Origin: Larkinella terrae
GTDB lineage: Bacteria; Bacteroidota; Bacteroidia; Cytophagales; Spirosomataceae
Length of the DNA stretch: 64,000 nucleotides
NCBI RefSeq assembly: GCF_009668025.1
Contig: NZ_WJXZ01000002.1
Location: 564,059-628,058, forward strand
Direction: 5' to 3'
Under the pieces are notes generated by a model that was given only the letters and a program-made list of their open reading frames with translations, was not told where the DNA came from and ran no database searches. Below, piece by piece: positions 28,247 to 35,478 of this stretch (within the stretch, counting starts at the first letter, position 1; each line of letters starts with the position of its first letter). The translations under genes were made by a program, and so were the position numbers.

Positions 28247-28283
28247 ATTTGTGACGTTAATATTTAGAATTAGCGTCACAAAT
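28247..28283. promoter_or_regulatory. Dyad operator between divergent repressor and Cro-like genes
   Basis: Inverted repeat with 15-base arms at 28247-28261 and 28269-28283 (14 of 15 matched), separated by 7 bases; the core half-site is TTTGTGACG. It lies 11 bases before the Cro-like ATG and about 90 bases from the repressor start. It is the natural operator for the XRE repressor. Confidence 0.6.
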
Positions 28284-28293
28284 TTTATACATC

Positions 28294-28500
28294 ATGGGAC
28301 AAACAGCAGTCAAAGGAGCTTTACAGGGCTACGAAAATAGAATTGGTGGTAGGTTCAAACCAGATTATCGCTTTTATCAAAAAGTTGGTATCAATCAAAA
28401 GCGATTTGGTCAATTGGTAAGAGGGGAGAAACCTATTATGGGCTTTGAAGCTCGCAATCTATCTAACTTTTTCGGAGTGCCCTTAGAAAGTCTCCTTTAA
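28294..28500 (+). CDS. Small Cro-like HTH protein
   Basis: A 68-residue protein, entirely one compact helical domain. The stretch INQKRFGQLVRGEKPIMGFE, followed by RNLSNFFGVPLESLL, resembles an XRE/Cro-type helix-turn-helix in which the recognition helix precedes an acidic wing-like segment. It is divergent from the repressor and separated from the integrase by a strong terminator hairpin. I infer a Cro-like or excisionase-type regulator of the element. Short length limits certainty. Confidence 0.65.
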   Translation: MGQTAVKGALQGYENRIGGRFKPDYRFYQKVGINQKRFGQLVRGEKPIMGFEARNLSNFFGVPLESLL

Positions 28501-28507
28501 ACAAAAT

Positions 28508-28537
28508 GCCCGTTACCGTCTGCCAACGGTAACGGGC
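28508..28537 (+). terminator. Strong Rho-independent terminator after the Cro-like gene
   Basis: Perfect 12-bp arms GCCCGTTACCGT (28508-28519) and its complement (28526-28537) with a 6-base loop, followed by a T-rich tail. It begins 8 bases after the Cro-like stop and 39 bases before the integrase ATG, so it should uncouple the integrase from the Cro-like transcript, or attenuate read-through. Confidence 0.8.
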
Positions 28538-28575
28538 TTCATTTTTCAATCAACATCCTTAAAACATTGATTTCT

Positions 28576-29832
28576 ATGGCAAAGGTAAAACATTTACCTG
28601 ATTCTAATCAAAACGTCCGTATAAAGCGTCTGACGGTTCAACTGTATCAAAGAGGTTCAGCTATTTATGTAAAGCTACATTACAATGGGCGCAACTTGCC
28701 TTTTAGCACTGGTTTGAGATGTAGTCCCCGACAACTCGACGTTAAGTCATTTACTGTGCTTAATGACGAATCGGCCACAGCCTATTTACAAGCATTAAGG
28801 TCTGACTTTCAACGCGCCTTTACTGATTTCTTATTAACGAAACGAACTCCCGATTTAAGAGAAATAAAGAAGGTCGTTATAGACAAATCAGGAATTGAAC
28901 CAGATAAACCAACGGCTATCGAATGCCTGGACAAATTCTACAAAGATGAATTTGAATCGCTGTCCGGTATTGATTTTGAGCGCAAAACGGTTGAAAAAAA
29001 GCGGTATTTGGTTGAACGCATCAAGCAATATATTCTCACCTACCGGCAAAATCCCTATTTGAAGCTTTCTGATCTAAAGGCAATTGACGCTCAGCAAGTT
29101 GTAACATTCTGCAAAAAGACTTACGGTCACGGCCATAACCACGCTGTATTACACGCCGAGTTTCTGAAGAGAACGCTCAACTATGCGATTGCAAATGAAT
29201 GGTTAGAGAAAAACCCGTTTGCCTTTTTTCGTCCGAAAAGAGAACGGAAAGCCGTAATTGCCCTAAAGGAAAAAGACATTCATCGGCTACAGGAAAGGGT
29301 TTTCCATAGCCGGGAATACAATTATGTACGGGATGTTTTTCTATTCTGTTGTTATACCGGATTGGCTTATATCGATGTAAGCAGACTTAATTCTTCGCAC
29401 CTACTCATTTTGCAAAATGGTGAACAACTGATCAAGATTAAACGAGGGAAAAACGATAATGACTGCATTATTCCCTTAGTGCCGCAAGCACTACAGATTT
29501 TGGATAAATACGGTGATCATGAAGAATGCCTTCTTCGTAAACGATTATTGCCTGTTTACGCGAATCAGGTTATGAATCGCATTCTAAAGGAGATACAAGC
29601 CGCTTGTAATATCACAGTTCGACTAACTACTCATGTAGCCCGTAAAACGTGCGCTTCTTATTACATCGCTAATGGTGTCCCGTTGACGAGTGTAGCGACT
29701 ATGTTAGGCCATAAAAAAACCAGTACGACCGAGCTATACTATACCGAAAGAAGTGAAGAAGCGGTTATCCGGCATATGCGAGAGTATCAGGCACGTAAGG
29801 AGAATGAAGCTCCAAATCGCAAGGCGATGTAA
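28576..29832 (+). CDS. Tyrosine recombinase (integrase) of the element
   Basis: A 418-residue protein from the ATG at 28576. A TTG three codons earlier is less likely. It has an N-terminal arm-binding domain (about 15-105), a core-binding SAM-like domain (about 115-210) and a C-terminal catalytic domain. The catalytic domain shows TGLAYIDVSRL in place of the usual TGLR, so the first Arg is missing, as in IntDOT. It also has a beta-hairpin Lys (KRGKND), HVARKTCAS (His, Arg), LGHKKTSTTELYY (His, nucleophile Tyr) and a basic tail. It sits within the element and catalyses integration and excision at the tRNA-Asn 3' end. It is unrelated in detail to the remnant at 22758-22985. Confidence 0.92.
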   Translation: MAKVKHLPDSNQNVRIKRLTVQLYQRGSAIYVKLHYNGRNLPFSTGLRCSPRQLDVKSFTVLNDESATAYLQALRSDFQRAFTDFLLTKRTPDLREIKKVVIDKSGIEPDKPTAIECLDKFYKDEFESLSGIDFERKTVEKKRYLVERIKQYILTYRQNPYLKLSDLKAIDAQQVVTFCKKTYGHGHNHAVLHAEFLKRTLNYAIANEWLEKNPFAFFRPKRERKAVIALKEKDIHRLQERVFHSREYNYVRDVFLFCCYTGLAYIDVSRLNSSHLLILQNGEQLIKIKRGKNDNDCIIPLVPQALQILDKYGDHEECLLRKRLLPVYANQVMNRILKEIQAACNITVRLTTHVARKTCASYYIANGVPLTSVATMLGHKKTSTTELYYTERSEEAVIRHMREYQARKENEAPNRKAM

Positions 29833-29837
29833 TCAAA

Positions 29838-29866
29838 AAAACCACCTCCTAAAAGGGGGTGGTTTT
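29838..29866 (+). terminator. Hairpin after the integrase gene
   Basis: Arms AAAACCACC (29838-29846) and its complement (29858-29866), with an A-rich loop and a T run in the right arm. It begins 6 bases after the integrase stop and probably terminates its transcript. Confidence 0.65.
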
Positions 29867-29901
29867 CAATATTAATCTTTGATAATTAATAAGACAAATT
29901 T

Positions 29902-31095
29902 ATGAATTCTGATCAAAACAGCAAACAGAAGGCTGAAAGTCAGCCTATTATTTATCGAATTCGGAAGTATTTATTTGCGGAACATGATTACCGCGTTGAT
30001 GTGGTTTCTAATCAATTAGAACGTAAGGCAAAGAAGGCTAAAGAATGGGAGCTAGTAAATTTGTGCGACGTTGAATTAGAACTATATGATTTTGGATTGA
30101 AAGGGTTTAAAGATGCCTTGAGAGCCTTATTTGGTTCGAAAACTATTCCAAAATATGACCCGTTCGAGGTCTATTTTCAGAGCTTACCAGCCTGGAATAA
30201 TTCGTTACCGGATTATATCGAGGAATTAGCCAGCTATGTAAAAACAGAAGATAGCTTATGGTGGAAAGCAATGTTCAAAAAGTGGCTAGTTCGTTGTGTG
30301 GGTCAGGCAGTTGGCGCGATTGCCTTTAACAAACAATGCCTAACATTAGTCGGCAAACAGAACGATGGTAAAACTACTTTTTTAGATTTTCTAATTCCGT
30401 TCGCCTTAAAAAACTATGTCAAGAAAGGGTTTGATTTTGGCTCAAAAGAGGGCAAGTTTTCATTGGTGCAAAACTTCATGGTAAATCTGGATGAACTGGC
30501 TTCATTTGACAAAAAAGAACTCAATAATGAGTTTAAAACGGTCTTATCTGAAGGGATAGTAAAATACCGTCCACTCTTTCAAAATGTGGAAACTGCATTT
30601 CAGCGAAGAGCCAGTTTTGTAGCCAGTACGAACCAATACGAATTTCTAACCGATGAAACCGGTAACGTACGTTGGTTACCGTTCATTGTTAAAGAGATTC
30701 AGCATGATAATGGTGGTTCAAATGGGTATAGGGCTCAGGTAGATATTAATAAGGTTTGGTCACAAGCGTATGCCTTACTAAATGATCCTTCATATAAGCC
30801 AGACATGACCAATGAAGAAATTAAAACCTTGGAACTGTCTAACCGTAAATTCTTACGAACAACGACCGAAATGGAAATTATCAGTAAGTATTTCGAGCCA
30901 GCAGAAAAAGGAGATCAGGGAGCGGATTTTTACACGGCAGCAGACATCGAACAATCTTTACGGACAAAAGTAAGTCTCAAACTTTACCGGAATCAGATTG
31001 GTAAAGCACTTCAAATAATGGGATTTCCACAGGTTTCAAATTACAATACCCAAAAGAAGTACACTGAAAAAGGGTACTATGTCCATCAAAAGTAA
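29902..31095 (+). CDS. VapE/SF3-type replication NTPase
   Basis: A 397-residue protein. Residues 1-105 have no recognised motif. The P-loop is VGKQNDGKTTFLDF (Gly151-Thr159), followed by an Asp-Glu Walker B (VNLDELASF, about residue 197). Sensor-type motifs follow: RRASFVASTNQYEFLTDETG (arginine and Asn, as in VapE/DUF3874 or P4-alpha-like SF3 helicases) and NVRWLPF. Such proteins unwind the origin or load the primase on plasmids, satellites and phage. The primase gene begins 240 bases later across a cluster of short repeats, so the two probably act on the same origin. No primase domain is fused to it, unlike P4 alpha. Confidence 0.8.
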   Translation: MNSDQNSKQKAESQPIIYRIRKYLFAEHDYRVDVVSNQLERKAKKAKEWELVNLCDVELELYDFGLKGFKDALRALFGSKTIPKYDPFEVYFQSLPAWNNSLPDYIEELASYVKTEDSLWWKAMFKKWLVRCVGQAVGAIAFNKQCLTLVGKQNDGKTTFLDFLIPFALKNYVKKGFDFGSKEGKFSLVQNFMVNLDELASFDKKELNNEFKTVLSEGIVKYRPLFQNVETAFQRRASFVASTNQYEFLTDETGNVRWLPFIVKEIQHDNGGSNGYRAQVDINKVWSQAYALLNDPSYKPDMTNEEIKTLELSNRKFLRTTTEMEIISKYFEPAEKGDQGADFYTAADIEQSLRTKVSLKLYRNQIGKALQIMGFPQVSNYNTQKKYTEKGYYVHQK

Positions 31096-31104
31096 AATAT
31101 TACC

Positions 31105-31304
31105 TACTCGATTACTCGATGTTATATAATATACTCATTATCAAATAATAACACCCTTTAACAAAGAGTAAGTAATATCCTACTCGCTATTACTCAATAC
31201 TCGAAAAAAGGCATAATTACGAGTAAAGAAGAAAATAGTGCTACTCGATATTCGAGTGTTAATTAGCTAATAATGAAGGAGGTAATGAAGTGAGTAGACG
31301 AGTA
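31105..31304. repeat. Cluster of TACTCG/CGAGTA hexamers, candidate replication origin
   Basis: Seven exact hexamers occur within 200 bases: TACTCG at 31105, 31113, 31181, 31198 and 31242, and the complement CGAGTA at 31220 and 31299. Near-matches TACTCA are at 31132 and 31191. The region is AT-rich and lies between the VapE-like NTPase and primase genes. This resembles the iterons bound by P4 alpha-type proteins. Confidence 0.6.
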
Positions 31305-31340
31305 AGTAAGATTTCAGCCGCTAAAAGAAAAAAGACATGA
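31290..31340 (+). CDS. Possible 16-codon leader peptide coupled to the primase gene
   Basis: A GTG at 31290, with GGAGG at 31278-31282 (about 7 bases upstream), opens 16 codons (MSRRVSKISAAKRKKT) that end in TGA at 31338-31340. This stop overlaps the primase ATG (31337-31339). The peptide is very basic. It may be a translational coupling leader or a chance frame. Confidence 0.35.
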   Translation: MSRRVSKISAAKRKKT

Positions 31341-32209
31341 TTGATAAAAGCATCATCGAAGAATTAAAGAAAATTCCGATCACAGATTATCTCAATCAGA
31401 TGGGGTGTCAGCCTGTAAGAAAGCAGGGTAAAGAGTTAGTTTACTATTCACCATGTAATCAGGAAGATTCACCATCTTTCATGGTTGACCCCGTTAAAAA
31501 CGTTTTCCATGATTTTAGCGGAACGAGCGAAAAAGGCGATATAATCCGCTTGGTTCAATACTTACAAAATTGCTCGTTTAGTCAAGCCGTCCAAATCCTC
31601 AAAGGATTTACAGGATCAAACAATGCCATTCCTTTTTCTTTTAGCGGCCACAACCTAAATCAAGCAAATGATTCAAGTCTTGAAGTTATAAGCGTTCTGC
31701 CGATACAAAACAGGGCTTTATGGGCATATGTAGAGAGTCGTAAGATTTCGTATGAATTAGCCAGCCAGTATTTAAAAGAGGTGCATTACCGAGTGGATAA
31801 TAAACGCTACTTCGCGATTGGCTTCCAGAACGACAAAGGCGGGTTTGAGTTTCGTAGCCGGTATTTTCAAGGAGGTACTGCACTAAAATGGTTCACCACT
31901 ATTCCAGGTAAACCAACTGGAGCGATAAATGTCTTTGAGGGCTTCTTTGATTTTCTGACTTGCTGCCAGCATCATAATACAATCCGATTAAACAGCTCAA
32001 CCATTGTATTGAATTCGCTTTCCTTTCTTCAAGAGACATTATCAATTCTAAAGCAGTACCAAGTAGTGAATACTTTTTTTGATAATGACAAAGCTGGAAA
32101 GCGAGCCATTGAAAAGCTTAGAGCTGAAGATTTGCAGGTTAACGATTGTTCATCTCTGTATGCTTCATTCAAGGATTATAATGAATACTACGTACAGAAG
32201 CACAATTAA
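31337..32209 (+). CDS. Toprim-domain DNA primase of the mobile element
   Basis: A 290-residue protein. The N-terminal part resembles a DnaG-type zinc-binding domain (VYYSPCNQEDSPSFMVDP, FHDFSGTSEKGDII) but keeps only one of the usual cysteines, so zinc binding is doubtful. The C-terminal Toprim fold shows the catalytic Glu in NVFEGFFDFL and the acidic pair in FFDNDKAGKRA. These primases occur in Bacteroidota plasmids and integrative elements. It probably makes primers for replication initiated by the neighbouring VapE-like NTPase. Its start overlaps a small basic leader frame. Confidence 0.85.
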   Translation: MIDKSIIEELKKIPITDYLNQMGCQPVRKQGKELVYYSPCNQEDSPSFMVDPVKNVFHDFSGTSEKGDIIRLVQYLQNCSFSQAVQILKGFTGSNNAIPFSFSGHNLNQANDSSLEVISVLPIQNRALWAYVESRKISYELASQYLKEVHYRVDNKRYFAIGFQNDKGGFEFRSRYFQGGTALKWFTTIPGKPTGAINVFEGFFDFLTCCQHHNTIRLNSSTIVLNSLSFLQETLSILKQYQVVNTFFDNDKAGKRAIEKLRAEDLQVNDCSSLYASFKDYNEYYVQKHN

Positions 32210-32210
32210 A

Positions 32211-32266
32211 GCACTTTTAGACCGCTTTGCAGGCGCTTTTAGACCGCTTTACAGGCACTTTTCAAG
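32211..32266. repeat. 22-bp tandem repeat (two and a half copies)
   Basis: Units at 32211-32232 and 32233-32254 differ at two positions, and 32255-32266 is a partial third unit. Each contains CTTTTAGACCGCTTT. The 22-bp spacing (two DNA turns) and position right after the primase stop suggest iterons for an initiator protein. Confidence 0.6.
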
Positions 32267-32339
32267 TATATTTGAAGGTTGCAACACATCACTTAGAAAC
32301 CATTAACGAACCATTAACAAGTTTATAACACGTACTAAA

Positions 32340-32594
32340 ATGAAAAAAGAGAACATCATCCAAGACAAAAATGGTTTACGAAATTATGGATTCGAAAAAG
32401 TCCAGAAGAATAAACGAATCAATAACTATGATCCGGACTATGGCACAAGTTCTTATACCATAAAGGGGATGTTTTACAGGAAAAAATGTCTTTACTGTGA
32501 AAAAGATTTTGAAGCAAAACGAATTGATACTTCTTTTTGTTGTCAAGGATGCCAAAAAGCACATTTACGTTACCGAAAAAGGCTGCATACTTAA
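32340..32594 (+). CDS. Small zinc-finger protein of the element
   Basis: An 84-residue basic protein. Residues about 44-84 carry a four-cysteine zinc-ribbon pattern, KKCLYCEKDFEAK then FCCQGCQKAH, followed by a basic tail RYRKRLH. The N-terminal half is Lys/Asn-rich. Small zinc-ribbon proteins are common in Bacteroidota mobile elements as nucleic-acid-binding accessory factors, but the role here is unknown. It is the last rightward gene of the replication block and is followed by a perfect palindrome. Confidence 0.65.
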   Translation: MKKENIIQDKNGLRNYGFEKVQKNKRINNYDPDYGTSSYTIKGMFYRKKCLYCEKDFEAKRIDTSFCCQGCQKAHLRYRKRLHT

Positions 32595-32608
32595 TTTGAA
32601 TTAAAAAA

Positions 32609-32664
32609 TACAACCCAATATTTCATATACTATTACATAATAGTATATGAAATATTGGGTTGTA
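32609..32664. repeat. 26-bp perfect inverted repeat with 4-base loop
   Basis: Arms 32609-32634 and 32639-32664 are perfectly complementary, with loop ACAT. It lies between convergent gene ends (zinc-finger gene and DUF262-HNH gene). The left flank is A-rich, which is T-rich on the minus strand. It may act as a bidirectional terminator or as a single-strand or recombination site. Confidence 0.8.
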
Positions 32665-32765
32665 AACCTAGGAAAATAGTTTGATAATTGTTATATTATA
32701 GAGTTTCTCAATGGAGTGAAATTGCGATTATAGCTATAAAAAACGATAAAACTAATAGAATATGA

Positions 32766-34124
32766 CTACTTGTTTGATCTATTATGATATCTACATAATA
32801 ATCTGCCATTTTCGACTGTTGTTAAACCGTTTTCTGACCATTTTATTATATGATCGGCATCGAATTCTTTATAATCATGGAATAATTCCTTGCACCTTCC
32901 ATTATCATCAACAAATTCACATTGATGTTTCGCTCTCTCCCATATAGCAATTTTTTGTTCAGTACTAAAGAATCTCTTAGCCCTTAATTTAGGTATGGCA
33001 TTTGGAATTTTAACTAAAAAATAGCTTTTAAGTATTTCATTTCGTTGACTAATTCTATTCTGAGAGTATCCGGCATTACTTAATGCAGCTGTAAAATTTA
33101 AATATGGATATTTATCTTTATTTTGGACTCTTTCGTTTTCAAATTCAGCAAGTAATTGTGAAAAATCAACAGAATTTGGTAAATCAAAATCTTCATTTAT
33201 CTCTTTCCAGGCTTTAAAAACAGATAGAATAAAAAAGGCAGATTTTAGTTGTGGTGATAGTATTTGCTTTTCTTTAATCTTCCTTGTAAAACTCTTCCTG
33301 AAATTTTCTAAAGTTTTATAAACTAGACTTTTATCATTTTCAGATAAATGTCTTGCTTTTTCTCTATACATACTTTCAAGACTAGTCCAATGTTTATCCT
33401 GATTAGGGTAAAATATTTCGTGGACAATTATATCACCAATATTCCTTAAGGCTTTTCTAGTGTTTTTCACATTTTTTGATAAAGCTTTAAAAAAAGCATT
33501 TTTTGGGGCTGAAATCCCACTCTCGTCTTCTTCATTTGGTGTTGAATAAGCAGTTAATTCTGTAATAAAATCACAAAGTTTGCCACCAAGTGCGGCTCTC
33601 ACTTCTGTTTTAGTAAGGCTCTTACCGCCTTGTAACATTACAAAAATGTCCATTGCAGTTTCTTCTCCTATATTTTCATATTGAATGATACTAGGCTCAT
33701 AGTCTTCAAAAATATCTTTTTCATGTACCGATAAAAGGCTATATCCATTTTCAACATCACCAGCTTTTAGCTTATACTTTTTCTTTCGTAATTCTTCTTT
33801 AACTTTTGGAAGATCAGGTATTGAAACGTTTCCATTATAGAATTCTTTAATTGCAGTTAATCTTTGCCTACCATCAATAGGAACTCTTATCCCATCACTT
33901 TTTTGCCAAAGAATAATAAGGCCAATTGGGTATCGCATCAAAATACTATATATTAATAAACCCATTTCATCTGGTGTCCAAACAACTTGCCTTTGCCAAG
34001 CAGGAACATCTTCATCTTCAACAGAAATCAATGATAACCTATCAGTTTCCCTGTTTGCATTTATCCTATGCATTAGGTTCTTTAAATTTCTAAATCCAGT
34101 ACTTTTAGGCTCTAGTTGTATCAT
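32766..34124 (-). CDS. DUF262-HNH endonuclease, candidate modification-dependent restriction enzyme
   Basis: A 452-residue protein. The N-terminal DUF262 (ParB/sulfiredoxin-like NTPase) domain has PAWQRQVVW (residues 41-49), the helix LLIYSILMRYPIG and the signature PIDGRQRLTAIKEF with DGRQR at 84-88. The central part is helical. The C-terminal HNH nuclease carries CEFVDDNGRC, then DADHIIKWSENG (His425), Asn439 and CRYHNRS (His447), a complete His-Asn-His set. DUF262-HNH proteins include GmrSD-type enzymes that cut glucosylated phage DNA and SspE-type effectors. The start overlaps the end of the upstream glycosylase-like gene by 20 bases, so the two proteins are made together. The gene is AT-rich. 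A defence role is inferred. Confidence 0.85.
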   Translation of the reverse strand: MIQLEPKSTGFRNLKNLMHRINANRETDRLSLISVEDEDVPAWQRQVVWTPDEMGLLIYSILMRYPIGLIILWQKSDGIRVPIDGRQRLTAIKEFYNGNVSIPDLPKVKEELRKKKYKLKAGDVENGYSLLSVHEKDIFEDYEPSIIQYENIGEETAMDIFVMLQGGKSLTKTEVRAALGGKLCDFITELTAYSTPNEEDESGISAPKNAFFKALSKNVKNTRKALRNIGDIIVHEIFYPNQDKHWTSLESMYREKARHLSENDKSLVYKTLENFRKSFTRKIKEKQILSPQLKSAFFILSVFKAWKEINEDFDLPNSVDFSQLLAEFENERVQNKDKYPYLNFTAALSNAGYSQNRISQRNEILKSYFLVKIPNAIPKLRAKRFFSTEQKIAIWERAKHQCEFVDDNGRCKELFHDYKEFDADHIIKWSENGLTTVENGRLLCRYHNRSNK

Positions 34125-35154
34125 CTTGTGAATAATTTAATAAATTTTCAGATTGAGTCAAGTTGTTTCTCTGATGTTTTTTTAATGCTTTTATTATTTC
34201 TGTACCTAATTGGTTAGTTGTTTTTGGCCATGAATTTGTATTTAAGCTAATTTTAAGCTGCTCTTGTATTATTATTTTTCTCAAAAACGGCTTCACTTTT
34301 ATATTTAATATATCACCATAAACATTGAACACCTTAATTGAATTTGAAATATTTTTAATTTCTTTTAAAGCAATTATTTCGTTATTTACTTTAATATTTA
34401 CCTCTTGAATTACTTTAAAATTACTTGATGGATTTAGTATTGTATTTATATCGTTTTTTGAAAATAGATCTAATTTAACAATTGATTGACTTTCGAGATC
34501 GTAATTTAAGTACTTGGTATACCAAAATATTCTAAATTGATCGGCATTTCCATTTGGATTATCGTTCAACCATTCAATATAAGGAATCGAATTTGATATA
34601 CCGGTTTTTGCCCTTGCTGATGGAGAATACAACTTTATTAGTCTATATTCCTTATCGCCCAAATTAAAGTTGAAAATAGCTTTCTCTCGCCAAGAACTGG
34701 TTGGTGGGATTCGAATATTTTTTCCATAATATTGTTTAATCCATTTTTTGAATAAAGACAATGTCCCGTTTTTTCCCGAAAAACTTGTTATATATATGTT
34801 TTCAATACTACTTTTTTCTAACCATCCTTTTAAAAATGGGTTTAAAGAAGTCCATATCATTTCATCATCAGTACTAAATTTTTGACCATTAGTTTTATAA
34901 ACTATATCGGTTATGCTAAACTTATGATTCTTTAGGAATTGTTGGATTAATGCTAGGTTAGGCTTATTATTTGTAAAAAGTTGTTCTTGAGGGAATACTA
35001 CTTTAAGTAGCTTCCAAAAATTGTATTTATTACCATAATAGAACTTCAGCTCTGCCTTATATGGCATGGGAGGATGAGTGCCAAGAATTAAATTAGTGGA
35101 ATCTCTTTTAATTGGATACTTAGTTAACCATGGATGAGTTACAGAGTCTTCCAT
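34105..35154 (-). CDS. Uracil-DNA-glycosylase-superfamily-like protein, partner of the DUF262-HNH nuclease
   Basis: A 349-residue protein. Residues 20-55 match the first UDG-fold motif: NLILGTHPPMP with a GxHP active-site loop, then KFYYGNKYNFWKLL, where the FYY and NFW groups form the base pocket in hypoxanthine- and mismatch-glycosylases. Residues 80-100 fit the next strand-loop (FSITDIVY, then an Asp). LYSPSARAKTG at 175-185 aligns with the second catalytic loop (a xPSxxR type). The last 140 residues are an extra, unrecognised Lys/Asn/Ile-rich domain. I infer a DNA base sensor or excisor. The next gene overlaps by 20 bases. Family identity is strong by motif, exact substrate unknown. Confidence 0.7.
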   Translation of the reverse strand: MEDSVTHPWLTKYPIKRDSTNLILGTHPPMPYKAELKFYYGNKYNFWKLLKVVFPQEQLFTNNKPNLALIQQFLKNHKFSITDIVYKTNGQKFSTDDEMIWTSLNPFLKGWLEKSSIENIYITSFSGKNGTLSLFKKWIKQYYGKNIRIPPTSSWREKAIFNFNLGDKEYRLIKLYSPSARAKTGISNSIPYIEWLNDNPNGNADQFRIFWYTKYLNYDLESQSIVKLDLFSKNDINTILNPSSNFKVIQEVNIKVNNEIIALKEIKNISNSIKVFNVYGDILNIKVKPFLRKIIIQEQLKISLNTNSWPKTTNQLGTEIIKALKKHQRNNLTQSENLLNYSQDDTTRA

Positions 35155-35258
35155 TTGTTCATATATTGCTTGCTAATTAATCTTTAAACAGCTTGAGCTT
35201 GATTGCTGTACTGCTGTAGCTTAGTGATTTGTTTCAAAAAGATAGACAAAAAATATAA

Positions 35259-35292
35259 AAAAAGCCCCAAATCAAGTGATTTGAGGCTTTTT
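35259..35292 (-). terminator. Element-supplied terminator directly downstream of tRNA-Asn
   Basis: Long hairpin with A-run and T-run ends: the arm AAAAAGCC with CAAATCA pairs with TGATTTG and GGCTTTTT, with one mismatched base. It lies immediately beyond the tRNA 3' end, inside the element, in the tRNA's direction of transcription. It probably replaces the displaced native terminator at 23091-23114. Confidence 0.75.
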
Positions 35293-35307
35293 GCTCCCGA
35301 AGCTGGG
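35293..35307 (-). repeat. Right attachment site within the tRNA-Asn 3' end
   Basis: The 15-base GCTCCCGAAGCTGGG is identical to 23137-23151. It contains the 3' acceptor strand, the discriminator base and part of the T arm of tRNA-Asn, so recombination here keeps the tRNA intact. Confidence 0.85.
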
Positions 35308-35367
35308 CTCGAACCAGCGACCCTCTGATTAACAGTCAGATGCTCTAACCGACTGAGCTATTCGGGA
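35294..35367 (-). tRNA. tRNA-Asn (GTT anticodon)
   Basis: Cloverleaf read on the minus strand: acceptor TCCCGAA pairs with TTCGGGA, discriminator G. The anticodon arm reads CTGACTGTTAATCAG with anticodon GTT. The T loop is GGTTCGAGCC and the D arm is AGCTCAGTCGGTTAGAGC. The CCA end is not encoded. It is a 74-base gene and the insertion site of the mobile element. Confidence 0.97.
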
Positions 35368-35478
35368 ATGGTCGCCCACCGTGGTGGGTTATTGTGGGTG
35401 CAAAAGTAAGACTCCGGCGCAACTCCTGCAAGCATTTTCGCGAAAAATCCGCAAGAATTCTTTTCCGCTTCGACCCAC

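Larger units (their letters stand above)
23137..35307. mobile_element. Integrated satellite-like element in tRNA-Asn (about 12.2 kb)
   Basis: The segment is bounded by two direct copies of a 15-base sequence, GCTCCCGAAGCTGGG, at 23137-23151 and 35293-35307. The right copy is the 3' end of tRNA-Asn. The interior is much more AT-rich than both flanks and has its own tyrosine recombinase, a divergent repressor/Cro-like pair, a VapE-like NTPase, a Toprim primase, iteron-like repeats and cargo at both ends. No structural phage, terminase, relaxase or transfer genes are present. This is the layout of P4-like satellites or small integrative elements that replicate after excision and depend on another element to move. 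The class is inferred; the boundaries are seen directly. Confidence 0.85.

Noticed and set aside
32211..32266. Possible CRISPR array
   Set aside because: Repeats are tandem without unique spacers, only two and a half copies, and no cas genes are present anywhere in the window.
23137..35307. Complete prophage or conjugative transposon
   Set aside because: No capsid, portal, terminase, tail, lysis, relaxase or Tra proteins are encoded in the segment.
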